Shown: piece after piece, positions 31,601 to 40,662 of the stretch | Numbering within the stretch: the stretch's first letter is position 1 | Layout of the letters: each line of letters begins with the position of its first letter | NCBI GenBank assembly: GCA_023663265.1 | Contig: JAMPHV010000013.1 | Location: 1-42,960 of the forward strand | Source: Bacteroides sp. | GTDB lineage: Bacteria > Bacillota > Clostridia > Oscillospirales > Ruminococcaceae | Direction of reading: 5' to 3' | Length of the DNA stretch: 42,960 nt | Notes under the pieces: generated by a model | What the model was told of the DNA's origin: nothing | The model's input: only the letters and a program-made list of their open reading frames with translations | Database searches by the model: none | Translations under genes and position numbers: made by a program

Positions 31601-34312
31601 ATGAGATCTGAAAAAACGAAGCAGAGAAAAAAGAAAAACGACAACTTTGCCATTTACAATTTTCCATATTTTAAAAAGGATCGGGGCTTTTTGCGATTTT
31701 TTGCGGGAAAAGCTCTTTTGGCGTTTATTACCTGTTTTTGCGGAGCCTACTACTTTGCGGAAATGCTTGAAGCCGACGAGTATGCCTTTTGGTGCGCGCT
31801 GTTTGCGGGTCTGTCATGCGCGGTCTTTCTTGTGCTGTTCGGATTGTTCAGACGGAGGAACGTTTTTATTTTTACCGCCGCCGCGGCGTTGGTTTTATCT
31901 CCGAAATGGCTGTCGGAAAGCGTGGAGAGCTTTTATTATCATATTCTCAAGGTGGCTGACGGCGAGCTGATAGACGCAGACAGCCTGCTTTCAAGCATGA
32001 AAAGGAGCATGAGCGATCCCATGCCGATGCTGTTGGTGCTGTCCGTGCTGTTCGGCTTTATTTTCGCCGTTTCCGCTCACCATAGATTCAATCCCGAAGC
32101 GATACTTACATATTCCGCCGTAATGGTGATCCCCTCTTTTTTGGCGCAGCACACCGAATATACTCCCCGATTGGGGATATTTATCGCGGGACTTGCGGCG
32201 CTGTGGTCGGTTTCGCTTGCCTCCTCGGCAAACGCCTCGCTGGCGGTGGGCGGTGTGGCGAATATTTCCGTTTTGGACAGGCAGTACCGAAAAAATAGCA
32301 GGAGCCGCTCTCCCGCGCAGCGGATAAAAGCCGACAGCCTGCATTACAACAGATATTTCTCCGACAGCGCGGTAATATTTATCTCGGCGCTGCTGACGGT
32401 CTCTATAGCCGCCTCTGTTTTCCCGAAGGACGGCAATCTTAAGCTCGATACGGTGGTGCAGAAGGTCTCCGAGTGCGTGAAAAACGTGGGCGTTTGGACC
32501 TCGGAGCTGTTTGACAGCTTGAACGCATCTCCGTACAAGGGCTTTTTCTCCGCCGACGGCGGAAGCATCAATATTTCCAACGGCATCAATCCCGACGATA
32601 CCCCGCAAAGCAACACCCCCGTCCTGGAGATAATCACGCAAAGCAAGGACAAGCTTTATCTTAGGGGAGACGTGGGCTATGAATTTGACGGAAAACGCTG
32701 GAAAACGATTGCCGATATAAACTATGACGCGCTTGAATACAGCGTTGACCGCAGTTATTACGATACGGCGCAGGACGTTTCTCGGGTAAAGCTTACCGAC
32801 GCGCTTGAAAGCTACGCTCCCGAGGCGGAATATTACCTTATGCGAAAGTATATGGGAGAAAATCCCTCTGAGAGGTCCTATATCGAGCTTCAAAAGGTGA
32901 AAATAAACTATCTTCAAAGATTAAACACGGTGATTTTTGCGGGCACCCCCGCCAACTATCTTTTCCGCGGCAACGAGCAGTTTTCGGTAAAGGGCGACTT
33001 TGTCGCCCTGGCGGACAAGGGCAGGATAAATTCCATGGAAACCACTGTTTTGTATCAATGCGGAGATCCCGCGGACATGTTTGCCGAATATTACAATGAC
33101 GATCTACAGTATTACGACAGCTATTTTGAGGGTCTCCCTCTGACCTATGACGATTATCTCAAGTACGGCAGCGCATACCAAAGCTATGTTTACGATTACT
33201 ACACCTCGATCCCCGACGACGAGAGGAGAACTATCGTAAATCTTTTGTGGCAGAGCGAATTTAACACCGAAGAGTTTGAAAGCGTCAGCTATAACGCCGA
33301 AAAAAGCATGCCCTACAGAGCTCGGCTTGCGGAATTTTTAGAGGAATACTTTATTTCGGGGAAGTACGAGTATTCTCTTTCCGCCGACAATTTCGAGGGC
33401 GGTGAATCGCCCTTGTATACCTTTCTTTTTGAGACGAAATCGGGGCACTGCGCAATGTACGCTTCTGCCATGTGTCTTTTGCTCAGATATTTCGGCGTGC
33501 CCGCAAGATACGTTACGGGCTTCACGGTAGGCGGAGACAATTGCTCCGAGATAAGCGGCGGGTACAAATACACCGTTCTGCAAAAAAATCTCCATGCCTG
33601 GGTAGAGGTCTATTATGACGGCGTGGGCTGGATACCCTACGATCCCACTCCCTCGGGGGACCGCCGAACGGGGACGGAAAGCAGCGCCGCAGTCACCACC
33701 GAAAGGGAGGAGACGACTACCTCCGAGATCACGACCGCAACCACCGCCGAAACCACTTCAACGACTACCGCCGAGGCGACCGAGGAGTCGACCGAGTCAG
33801 ACACTCTCGCTTCCGACAGCGATACGCCGATAGGCGGAGTACAAGAGACCGATCCGCGCGTCATAAGGATCATTCTGATAACCGCAGGGACAGCTCTGCT
33901 TCTGTTTGTTATCGCAATGTCCGTTATGGGCGTAATACGTTCGCTTAACAGGAAGCATAACAGAAAAATGAAGTTTTTCAAAAGCGGCGAGGCTTGCGCG
34001 GCGGTAAAGGAAATGCTCGAATTTTCCCTGAAGCTCCTTGAAATAAGAGGGATATTCCGACAAAACGGCGAGACGCCCGAGGAATTCGGCTTTAGGGCGG
34101 ATAAGGCGCTAAAGGCGGGCAACATTTTCCGCGACGCGGTTCCTTTCTACGAACGAGCGGAATTTGACAAAGCTCCCGAGTTTACCGAGGAGGAGCGGCT
34201 GTTGGTCTATGAAAGCGCGTCAAAGCTGCTGAAAAACACCTTGGACGGTATGAAGCCGCTTAAAAAGTTTGTTACCAGGATAAGACTTTTCGGTAAAACA
34301 AATCGGAGCTGA
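31601..34312 (+). CDS. Membrane-bound transglutaminase-like protein of the MoxR cluster
   Basis: The 903-aa protein has a cluster of N-terminal membrane segments (about 30-110, 145-225, 260-285), a large extracytoplasmic domain with the transglutaminase core (GHC, Cys617; LHAW, His665; YDPTP, Asp681), a Thr/Ser/Glu-rich linker (about 690-740), a single membrane segment (about 755-780) and a cytoplasmic tail. The layout matches the TgpA-type proteins encoded beside MoxR and DUF58. The catalytic triad is intact, so it may act as a cysteine protease or cross-linker on cell-surface substrates. ATG 31601 has CGGAG upstream. Confidence 0.9.
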   Translation: MRSEKTKQRKKKNDNFAIYNFPYFKKDRGFLRFFAGKALLAFITCFCGAYYFAEMLEADEYAFWCALFAGLSCAVFLVLFGLFRRRNVFIFTAAAALVLSPKWLSESVESFYYHILKVADGELIDADSLLSSMKRSMSDPMPMLLVLSVLFGFIFAVSAHHRFNPEAILTYSAVMVIPSFLAQHTEYTPRLGIFIAGLAALWSVSLASSANASLAVGGVANISVLDRQYRKNSRSRSPAQRIKADSLHYNRYFSDSAVIFISALLTVSIAASVFPKDGNLKLDTVVQKVSECVKNVGVWTSELFDSLNASPYKGFFSADGGSINISNGINPDDTPQSNTPVLEIITQSKDKLYLRGDVGYEFDGKRWKTIADINYDALEYSVDRSYYDTAQDVSRVKLTDALESYAPEAEYYLMRKYMGENPSERSYIELQKVKINYLQRLNTVIFAGTPANYLFRGNEQFSVKGDFVALADKGRINSMETTVLYQCGDPADMFAEYYNDDLQYYDSYFEGLPLTYDDYLKYGSAYQSYVYDYYTSIPDDERRTIVNLLWQSEFNTEEFESVSYNAEKSMPYRARLAEFLEEYFISGKYEYSLSADNFEGGESPLYTFLFETKSGHCAMYASAMCLLLRYFGVPARYVTGFTVGGDNCSEISGGYKYTVLQKNLHAWVEVYYDGVGWIPYDPTPSGDRRTGTESSAAVTTEREETTTSEITTATTAETTSTTTAEATEESTESDTLASDSDTPIGGVQETDPRVIRIILITAGTALLLFVIAMSVMGVIRSLNRKHNRKMKFFKSGEACAAVKEMLEFSLKLLEIRGIFRQNGETPEEFGFRADKALKAGNIFRDAVPFYERAEFDKAPEFTEEERLLVYESASKLLKNTLDGMKPLKKFVTRIRLFGKTNRS

Positions 34313-34348
34313 TAAGTAAAGGAGAAGGCTTCGAGAAGGATTCAACAA

Positions 34349-36220
34349 ATGGATAAACATAAGCTTTTAAAAGAGATATTCGGTCATTCGGACTTCCGAA
34401 AGGGTCAGGAGACCGCCGTAGACTGTCTTATGAGCGGCAGGGACCTGTTGTCCGTTATGCCGACGGGCGCGGGAAAATCGATCTGTTACCAGCTCCCCGC
34501 GCTGATGCTGGAGGGCATAACGTTAGTGGTCTCGCCCTTGATCTCTCTTATGAAGGATCAAGCTATGTCGCTGATACAGAACGGAGTCAGCGCAGCCTTT
34601 CTGAACAGCTCTCTTTCCTCCGAGGAGTATATGCAGACGCTGAGAATGGCGTGGAAAGGCGCTTACAAGATAATTTTCATTGCTCCCGAAAGGCTGGAGA
34701 CCGAGTCCTTTTTAGAGTTCGCGAAAAGAAACAGAATATCCATGGTGACGGTGGACGAGGCGCACTGCGTAAGCCAGTGGGGGCAGGATTTTCGTCCGAG
34801 CTATCTGCATATTTCAAGCTTTATAGAGGCGCTGCCCGAAAGACCTGTGGTAGGCGCATTTACGGCTACCGCCACCGACAGGGTCAGAGAGGATATAAAA
34901 AAACAGCTCGGGCTTGCCGATCCGCTTGAAATAATCACGGGCTTCGACCGACCCAATCTTTTCTTTAGGGTGATACACGTGCCCAACAAAACCAAGCCCG
35001 CCGTGCTTAAGGGGCTTTTGAGCGGCTTTTCCGAGCGAAGCGGCATTATATACTGCGCCACGCGAAAGCAGACGGAGCAGGTGTATCTTTTCTGCAAGGA
35101 GCAGGGAATCGAAGCGGTCATGTATCACGCGGGAATGACGGACGCGGACAGAATGGAAAGCCAGGAGGACTTTATTTACGACAGGGCAAGGGTGATGGTA
35201 GCCACCAATGCTTTCGGAATGGGAATAGACAAATCCAACGTCGGCTTTGTTATCCATTACGGCATGCCCAAAAGCCCCGAAGCCTACTACCAGGAGGCGG
35301 GCAGAGCGGGGAGAGACGGAACGGCGGCGGACTGCGTGCTGCTGTACTGTCCGGGAGACGTCAACACGGCGGAATATTTCATAAACAATATGGCGGGAGA
35401 GGGACTTACGCCCGCTCAGCTTGCCGCCGCAAAAAAGCAGGAAAGAAAGCGGCTCGGCGCCATGGTGGAATACTGCAATACCGCCGACTGTCTCAGAGCG
35501 TTTCTGTTAAACTATTTCGGCGAAAAATGCGAAAGCTGCTCGGGCTGCTCCAACTGCGACACCGAATTTCGCGAGGAGGACATTACCGAGGACGCTCAGA
35601 AGATCATAAGCTGCGTTTACCGATTGAGCCAAAGGGGAATCAAATTTGCCTCCGGCGCGATCTGCTCGGTACTGACGGGCGGCAGGGATAAGCGCACGGA
35701 AAGCTTTCATCTTGAAACGCTGTCCACCTACGGGATAATGTCGGACCATAACAAAAAAAGAGTCTCCGAGACCTTGGACGCTCTCGTAAGACAGGGCTAT
35801 TTAAGCCGCAGCGACGAGGAGTACCGCAATATTTCGATCACCGAGAAGGGGCACAGCGCGGTAAAGAACAGGGAGAAAATAACCGTCAAGGTCCCCATAA
35901 AAAAGAGCGCCGCCATGTCGGCATATTCGGAAGCCGCGGAGACCTCCGCTCGGTTCGCATATATGAAAAAGCCCTCCTCCGTCGGAGCGGACTTCGACGA
36001 GGAGCTGTACAGAAAGCTTAAGGAGGTCAGAAGCAAGGAAGCGGCAAAAAACCACCTGCCCGTCTATATGGTTTTCTCCAACGCCACGCTGGAGGATATG
36101 GCGGCAAAAAAGCCCACAACGGACGAGGAGCTTCTGTCGGTCAACGGAGTAGGAGACGCCAAGCTTATGAGATACGGAAGGGTCTTTATCGAGGCGGTCA
36201 AGGAGTATATTAGGCTATGA
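34349..36220 (+). CDS. recQ: ATP-dependent DNA helicase RecQ
   Basis: The 623-aa protein is a superfamily 2 3'-5' helicase for recombination and fork repair. It has Walker A MPTGAGKSICYQ, DEAH in VDEAHCVSQWGQDFRPSY, motif V/VI (ATNAFGMGIDKSNV, QEAGRAGRDG), a zinc-binding cluster (CLRAFLLNYFGEKC then CSGCSNC), a winged helix and a C-terminal HRDC domain ending near LLSVNGVGDAKLMRYG. AGAAGGA lies 8 bases before ATG 34349. Its end overlaps the next gene by 4 bases. Confidence 0.95.
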   Translation: MDKHKLLKEIFGHSDFRKGQETAVDCLMSGRDLLSVMPTGAGKSICYQLPALMLEGITLVVSPLISLMKDQAMSLIQNGVSAAFLNSSLSSEEYMQTLRMAWKGAYKIIFIAPERLETESFLEFAKRNRISMVTVDEAHCVSQWGQDFRPSYLHISSFIEALPERPVVGAFTATATDRVREDIKKQLGLADPLEIITGFDRPNLFFRVIHVPNKTKPAVLKGLLSGFSERSGIIYCATRKQTEQVYLFCKEQGIEAVMYHAGMTDADRMESQEDFIYDRARVMVATNAFGMGIDKSNVGFVIHYGMPKSPEAYYQEAGRAGRDGTAADCVLLYCPGDVNTAEYFINNMAGEGLTPAQLAAAKKQERKRLGAMVEYCNTADCLRAFLLNYFGEKCESCSGCSNCDTEFREEDITEDAQKIISCVYRLSQRGIKFASGAICSVLTGGRDKRTESFHLETLSTYGIMSDHNKKRVSETLDALVRQGYLSRSDEEYRNISITEKGHSAVKNREKITVKVPIKKSAAMSAYSEAAETSARFAYMKKPSSVGADFDEELYRKLKEVRSKEAAKNHLPVYMVFSNATLEDMAAKKPTTDEELLSVNGVGDAKLMRYGRVFIEAVKEYIRL

Positions 36221-36558
36221 ACATACAGATATTCGGCACCAAAAAGTGCTTTGACACAAAAAAGGCTCAGAGATTTTTCAAGGAGAGGGGAATAAGCTTT
36301 CAGTTTATCGACCTTGCACAAAAAGCCATGAGCAAGGGAGAATTTAATACAGTATGCAGCGCAGTCGGAGGAATCGACAAGGTTATAAATACCGACAGCG
36401 AGGATTACGTATCGGTAAAATACCTTCTTCCCGAGGCGCAGCTTGAAAAAATTCTTGAAATGCCGCAGCTTTTTAAAACGCCGATCGTGAGAGACGGAAA
36501 AAAGGCAACGGTTGGAAATTGTCCCGAGACTTGGAAAAAGTGGATAGAGTTGGCATAA
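36217..36558 (+). CDS. ArsC/Spx-family thioredoxin-fold protein
   Basis: The 113-aa protein begins IFGTKKCFDTKKAQRFF, with one active-site-like cysteine followed by the KKAQ helix, and ends GKKATVGNCPETWKKWI. This matches the ArsC/YffB/Spx family of small thioredoxin-fold proteins; the CxxC of Spx is absent, so it is nearer the YffB/ArsC-like reductase side. ATGA couples it to recQ. Whether it is an arsenate reductase is doubtful given no ars genes nearby. Confidence 0.85.
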   Translation: MNIQIFGTKKCFDTKKAQRFFKERGISFQFIDLAQKAMSKGEFNTVCSAVGGIDKVINTDSEDYVSVKYLLPEAQLEKILEMPQLFKTPIVRDGKKATVGNCPETWKKWIELA

Positions 36559-36563
36559 ATGAC

Positions 36564-36592
36564 TTGTAATTTTTATTCGGTTGTGTTATAAT
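36564..36592 (+). promoter_or_regulatory. Promoter for glgA
   Basis: TTGTAA (36564-36569), 17 bases, TATAAT (36587-36592) with an extended -10 TGT. The leader to the glgA start is about 105 bases. Confidence 0.65.
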
Positions 36593-36602
36593 TATAACAA
36601 TA

Positions 36603-36632
36603 AGAATTTGCTCTCGCTTTTATGCAAATTCT
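36603..36632 (+). promoter_or_regulatory. Leader hairpin of glgA mRNA
   Basis: AGAATTTGC (36603-36611) pairs perfectly with GCAAATTCT (36624-36632) around a 12-base loop, near the predicted 5' end of the transcript. It may stabilise the mRNA or be part of a regulatory structure. No known riboswitch pattern was recognised. Confidence 0.5.
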
Positions 36633-36703
36633 CAATACGGCTTGCGGTTTTACCGTTATCGGATAACTCCTTGGCAAATCAAATTACGAAAGGGAAAACA
36701 CTT

Positions 36704-38143
36704 ATGAAAATTCTTTACGCAACCAGTGAAGCTCAACCCTTTGCCGCTTCGGGCGGTCTTGCCGATGTGGCGGGCTCTTTGCCCAAGGCGTTGGTTGAGG
36801 AGGGTCAGGAATGTATTGTGGTATTGCCCTACTATGTCAACACCATAAAGGATTCCCACAAGGAAAACATCAGATATGTGGATAACTTCTATGTATCCGT
36901 AGGCTGGAGAGCGCAGTACTGCGGCGTGTTCCAAACCGAGCTGAACGGCGTTACCTACTATTTCCTTGACAACGAATATTACTTCAAGCGCGATTTCGGC
37001 TTGTACGGGTACTATGACGATGGTGAAAGATACGCATTTTTCTCCCGCGCGGTAATGGAGCTTATTCAAAAATTCGATCTCCGCCCCGACGTTATCAACG
37101 CCAACGACTGGCAGTGCGCGCTTATTCCCGTGTACTACAACCTTTACTACCGCAATCAGTACAATATGCAGAATATCCATACCGTGTTCACTATCCACAA
37201 TATCCAGTATCAGGGACGCTACGGTCTCGAGCTTATGGAGGAGGTGCTCGGTATTCCCAAGCATTACAAGAGCGTAATGGAATACGACGGAGACGTTAAC
37301 TTTATGAAAGCCGCCATTGAGGTTTCCGAAAAGGTAACCACCGTATCACCTACTTACGCGGTGGAGATAATGGACCCTTGGTTCTCTCACGGACTTGACA
37401 GAATACTTAAAAACAAGACCTATAAGACCTGCGGCTTCCTTAACGGCATTGACACCGATATGTACAACCCCGAAAAGGACCCCGTTATTCCCGCAGCGTT
37501 CAGCGCAAAGAACAAGAGCGGCAAGAGAGTCTGCAAGAAAAAGCTTTTGGAGGAGGTCGGGCTTCCCGCGGGAGACGAAGCGCCCGTTATCGGACTTGTT
37601 TCCCGTCTCGTCGAGCACAAGGGCTTTGACCTTGTAAAGTGCGCCTTTGACGAGATGATCGGCTTAGGCTGCAAGGTGGTTATTTTAGGCTCGGGCGAGG
37701 CTCAGTATGAAAATTACTTTAACGAGATGCACTACCGCTATCCCGACAAGGTAAGCTTTACCTGCGGCTATATACCCGCCCTTGCAAAGAAGATATACGC
37801 GGGCGCGGACGCTTTTCTGATGCCCAGCAAGAGCGAGCCCTGCGGTTTGGCGCAGATGATCTCCTTAAGATACGGCACTATCCCCATAGTAAGAGCGACA
37901 GGCGGCTTAAAGGACTCCATACCCGACTACGGCGAGCCCGACGGAAGCGGCTTGGGCTTCACATTCCGCTCCTATAACGCGCTGGATATGTTGGGCGCCG
38001 TTCGCAGATGCACCGAGCTTTACTATAACGACAGCAAGGCATGGGGCGCTTTGGTGACCAAGGCTATGAAAGCGGACTTTAGCTGGAAGCAGTCGGCTAA
38101 GCTTTATATCGGTCTTTACAAGGAGCTTTGCGGACAGCAGTAA
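36704..38143 (+). CDS. glgA: Glycogen synthase (GT5)
   Basis: The protein (479 aa) starts at ATG 36704, with AAAGGG 9 bases upstream; the frame runs further upstream but over the promoter. It extends alpha-1,4-glucan from ADP-glucose. Features are MKILYATSEAQPFAASGGLADVAGSLP, HNIQYQG and the C-terminal GT-B signature FLMPSKSEPCGLAQM with the catalytic Glu. The KxGGL motif that contacts ADP-glucose in E. coli GlgA reads ASGGL here, so the usual lysine is absent. glgC and glgB are not in the window. Confidence 0.95.
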   Translation: MKILYATSEAQPFAASGGLADVAGSLPKALVEEGQECIVVLPYYVNTIKDSHKENIRYVDNFYVSVGWRAQYCGVFQTELNGVTYYFLDNEYYFKRDFGLYGYYDDGERYAFFSRAVMELIQKFDLRPDVINANDWQCALIPVYYNLYYRNQYNMQNIHTVFTIHNIQYQGRYGLELMEEVLGIPKHYKSVMEYDGDVNFMKAAIEVSEKVTTVSPTYAVEIMDPWFSHGLDRILKNKTYKTCGFLNGIDTDMYNPEKDPVIPAAFSAKNKSGKRVCKKKLLEEVGLPAGDEAPVIGLVSRLVEHKGFDLVKCAFDEMIGLGCKVVILGSGEAQYENYFNEMHYRYPDKVSFTCGYIPALAKKIYAGADAFLMPSKSEPCGLAQMISLRYGTIPIVRATGGLKDSIPDYGEPDGSGLGFTFRSYNALDMLGAVRRCTELYYNDSKAWGALVTKAMKADFSWKQSAKLYIGLYKELCGQQ

Positions 38144-38161
38144 GGCTTGGAAGAAATAATA

Positions 38162-38205
38162 TAACAGCCGTAAAAAGCGGTTATACGCTTTTTACGGCTG
38201 TTATT
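38162..38205. terminator. Bidirectional terminator between glgA and the GNAT gene
   Basis: TAACAGCCGTAAAAAGCG pairs perfectly with CGCTTTTTACGGCTGTTA around GTTATA, and T/A-rich flanks extend the stem. It serves both convergent genes. Confidence 0.9.
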
Positions 38206-38215
38206 ATTTCTTATT

Positions 38216-38692
38216 CTACCTCAGCTTTAGCATCATAAGATCGAATTTACACATCTCCCCGAACTGCACCTCGCTGCAATTTTCAAGGAACAGGGTAAAC
38301 CCCAATCTTTCATACAGCCGACGCGCGCCCTCGTTTTTGGTCTCGACGCCTATCGTAAACTCAAATATGCCTCTTTGGGCGCAAAGGGTCACGGCGTGCT
38401 TTAAAAGCGCGGTGCCGATCCCTTGACCCCGATAGTCGGGCAGCACTCTCAGCCCGAACAAATAAACGCGCTTATTGGGTATCACGGCGGCGGGAATATT
38501 GGCGTTTTCGGTCATCATACTCAGCTCGCCCACAAATTTTCCGTTTTCCTCCGCAACCACGCAAATTTCCTTACAGCGTTCCAAATTGTTTTTTCTTGTG
38601 TTCTGAAAGTTTTCGTACCTGCTCATATCGTAGATAACGTTCAGCTCGTCGAGTCTTTCAACAGGCAAAAGCTTGATCTCCGTTCCAATCAC
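38216..38692 (-). CDS. GNAT-family N-acetyltransferase
   Basis: The 158-aa protein has the acetyl-CoA-binding motif RVLPDYRGQGIGTALLKHA (about 87-105) and the C-terminal NEGARRLYERLGF segment typical of the GNAT fold. Substrate cannot be told from sequence. The GTG at 38692 has AAAGGG almost adjacent (1 base), while TTG 38668 has ACGGAG nine bases upstream, so the true start may be 8 codons shorter. No neighbour hints at a pathway. Confidence 0.88.
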   Translation of the reverse strand: MIGTEIKLLPVERLDELNVIYDMSRYENFQNTRKNNLERCKEICVVAEENGKFVGELSMMTENANIPAAVIPNKRVYLFGLRVLPDYRGQGIGTALLKHAVTLCAQRGIFEFTIGVETKNEGARRLYERLGFTLFLENCSEVQFGEMCKFDLMMLKLR

Positions 38693-38727
38693 GCCCTTTG
38701 CAAAATGAAATAAAATAAAAAATGATA

Positions 38728-39198
38728 TTAGGCTTTATATATTCTTTTGATGATAACGGGCTTAAGGGGCTTATCGTTATAGTCGGTCTCCGACGCGGCT
38801 ATTTCATCTACCGTTTCGATGCCCTCCGTTACCTTTCCGAAAGCGGCGTACTGTCCGTCGAGGTGAGGCGCGTCCTTGTGCATAATGAAGAACTGGCTGC
38901 CCGCCGAGTTGGGGTCCATAGCTCTCGCCATGGAAAGAACGCCGCGGGTGTGCTTCAAATCGTTGGGAACACCGTTGGCGGCAAACTCGCCCTTGATCTT
39001 ATCCTTGGGACCGCCCGTGCCGTCCCCCTTGGGGCAGCCGCCCTGGATCATAAACCCGCTTATAACACGGTGAAAGGTAAGCCCGTCGTAAAATTTTTCC
39101 GCAACCAGCTTTTCAAAGTTGGCGACGGTTATCGGAGCCTTGTCGGGGTACAGCTCCAGCTTCATTTCTTTTCCGTTTTCCATTTCGATGATGTACAT
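38728..39198 (-). CDS. Peptidyl-prolyl cis-trans isomerase, cyclophilin type
   Basis: The 156-aa protein contains the cyclophilin core: FHRVISGFMIQGGCPKGDGTGG, the SMARAMDPNSAGSQFFI block and the HLDGQYAAFGKVTEG loop. It lacks a signal peptide, so it is cytoplasmic and helps fold proteins at Xaa-Pro bonds. ATG 39198 is preceded by GGAAGCG. It follows the surface transglutaminase-like gene by 57 bases on the same strand. Confidence 0.95.
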   Translation of the reverse strand: MYIIEMENGKEMKLELYPDKAPITVANFEKLVAEKFYDGLTFHRVISGFMIQGGCPKGDGTGGPKDKIKGEFAANGVPNDLKHTRGVLSMARAMDPNSAGSQFFIMHKDAPHLDGQYAAFGKVTEGIETVDEIAASETDYNDKPLKPVIIKRIYKA

Positions 39199-39255
39199 TT
39201 TTTCGCTTCCTTTTCTTTTTTTATTTTGTCTGTGTTTTTGTGAAGCACAGATGCT

Positions 39256-40557
39256 TTACCTCTTGCGTTTTCCGACCGCTAAAATTATTCCCGTGCAAAG
39301 CGCCGCGATACCGAGTACGCCTATTATGACATAGGGCAGTATATTGTTTTTTTCCTCGCCGTCGGAGCTGTGTTCGACAGTTGGGGTCTCGGCAGCGGGC
39401 GCCGCGGTATCCTTGGGCTCGGTATTGTCATTTGCTTCCTCGGAGGACCGGCTTGTCTCCTGTTCCTCGGAGGCTTCGGCAGTCTCGGAGCTTTCGGAGC
39501 CCTCCGTTTCGGAAGCTTCTCCGCCCAAAGCCGTTAGGGCTTGAGTATAAAAGCGCTCCTCCGCCTTGTCGATGCGGTGGTTCAGAGCAAACGCCTCGGA
39601 GGAAACGTCGAAATATTTCGTACCGTTGGTGATCTCGGCGAAATATTCGCCGCCGCGGTAGCTTCCGTTGCTTGTCCAGCAGGCGTCGCAAAGGACCCAG
39701 CGCTCCTCCGCTTCGTACCAAAAGGCGCTGAATTCGTGATTTTCGGTACCCGTGGGCAAGGCGGGATATTCTATCTCTCCCGCGACAGCCGCGCCCTTAA
39801 GATTCACCGAGCGTATCCCCGCGATCTCAAGCAGGGCGGAAAAGGTGTTGGCGAAGCCTGCGCAGGTGGTGCGCCGTCTTTCCAGCACATTATGTACCGC
39901 CACCGTGTCCATTGTTACCGAGGTTTCCGCGGCGTCATGGTCATAGAAGATATGCTCTCCTATCCAAAGGATAAGCGCCCTTGCTTTCAGATAATCGTCC
40001 GTTTCATCGCCGCAGGCGTCGTGAACGATCGCTTCAAGCTCGGTTAAGGTCTCCTCGATCTCCTCCCTGTCCGCCTCGGCGCTTAAATAGTAGGCGGCAG
40101 CCATGGGGGCTGCGGTAACGATATTCCGAAGCTTTTCTTCATTGGCTTTGGCAATGCCGTTGTCGGGAACGCTCCAGCCGCCGTGATACTTTAGGGTGTA
40201 CCTGTAGATCAGCCTTGAGCTGAAATGGATAGTCAAGTCATAGTAGCCGTCCTCCAACGGAGCCGCTGTGATCTCTCCCGTAAACCTGCCGTCGCTTTCC
40301 ACGTGAAAATGATTTTTGGTCTCGTCCACGTCCTCGATATCTATCGATTTGGGCAGGTCCTCGCTGTAAACGCCGCTTATTTTTATATCGTCGCCCGAAA
40401 CGTCGATCACTGCGCGGGCGTTTTCATAGTTGGAGGTCACAAGTCGGCTCAGATCGCCCGTTTCGTCAAGATACGAGGCGCCGCAGGGGTATACTGCCGA
40501 CGTAAGGGCGGCGAAAAAAAAGACAGCGGCAAAAAGCATTGATAAATATTTTTTCAT
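39256..40557 (-). CDS. Secreted, C-terminally anchored transglutaminase-like protein
   Basis: The 433-aa protein from ATG 40557 (GGAAAG upstream; a GTG two codons earlier is possible) has a signal peptide (1-26), a beta-rich region (30-125), and a transglutaminase-like core with Cys232 (TTCAGF), His274 (NHEFSAFW) and Asp291 (LCDACW). A Ser/Glu/Thr-rich spacer (about 335-395) and a C-terminal membrane segment with KRKR tail (401-433) follow. There is no LPXTG, so it is held by the membrane helix rather than sortase. It may act on cell-wall peptides or proteins. It is the second transglutaminase-fold protein in the window. Confidence 0.85.
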   Translation of the reverse strand: MKKYLSMLFAAVFFFAALTSAVYPCGASYLDETGDLSRLVTSNYENARAVIDVSGDDIKISGVYSEDLPKSIDIEDVDETKNHFHVESDGRFTGEITAAPLEDGYYDLTIHFSSRLIYRYTLKYHGGWSVPDNGIAKANEEKLRNIVTAAPMAAAYYLSAEADREEIEETLTELEAIVHDACGDETDDYLKARALILWIGEHIFYDHDAAETSVTMDTVAVHNVLERRRTTCAGFANTFSALLEIAGIRSVNLKGAAVAGEIEYPALPTGTENHEFSAFWYEAEERWVLCDACWTSNGSYRGGEYFAEITNGTKYFDVSSEAFALNHRIDKAEERFYTQALTALGGEASETEGSESSETAEASEEQETSRSSEEANDNTEPKDTAAPAAETPTVEHSSDGEEKNNILPYVIIGVLGIAALCTGIILAVGKRKR

Positions 40558-40603
40558 TCGCACTTTCCTATATTCCGTAAATTTTTTAAATCCAACGTTA
40601 TTT

Positions 40604-40632
40604 ATTATACACTATTTCAAAATATTTTGCAA
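40604..40632 (-). promoter_or_regulatory. Promoter for the anchored transglutaminase-like gene
   Basis: On the minus strand TTGCAA (40632-40627), 17 bases, TATAAT (40609-40604). It lies in the gap between the DUF4830 gene and the transglutaminase-like gene. Confidence 0.65.
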
Positions 40633-40662
40633 TGCTTTTGGAACAATAACTTATTTCCTTTT

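Noticed and set aside
31991..32917. 308-codon minus-strand frame inside the transglutaminase gene
   Set aside because: Low-complexity arginine/glycine composition and no ribosome site; antisense shadow.
36217..36558. Spx transcription regulator
   Set aside because: Only one cysteine of the CxxC switch is present, so the ArsC/YffB-like label is safer.
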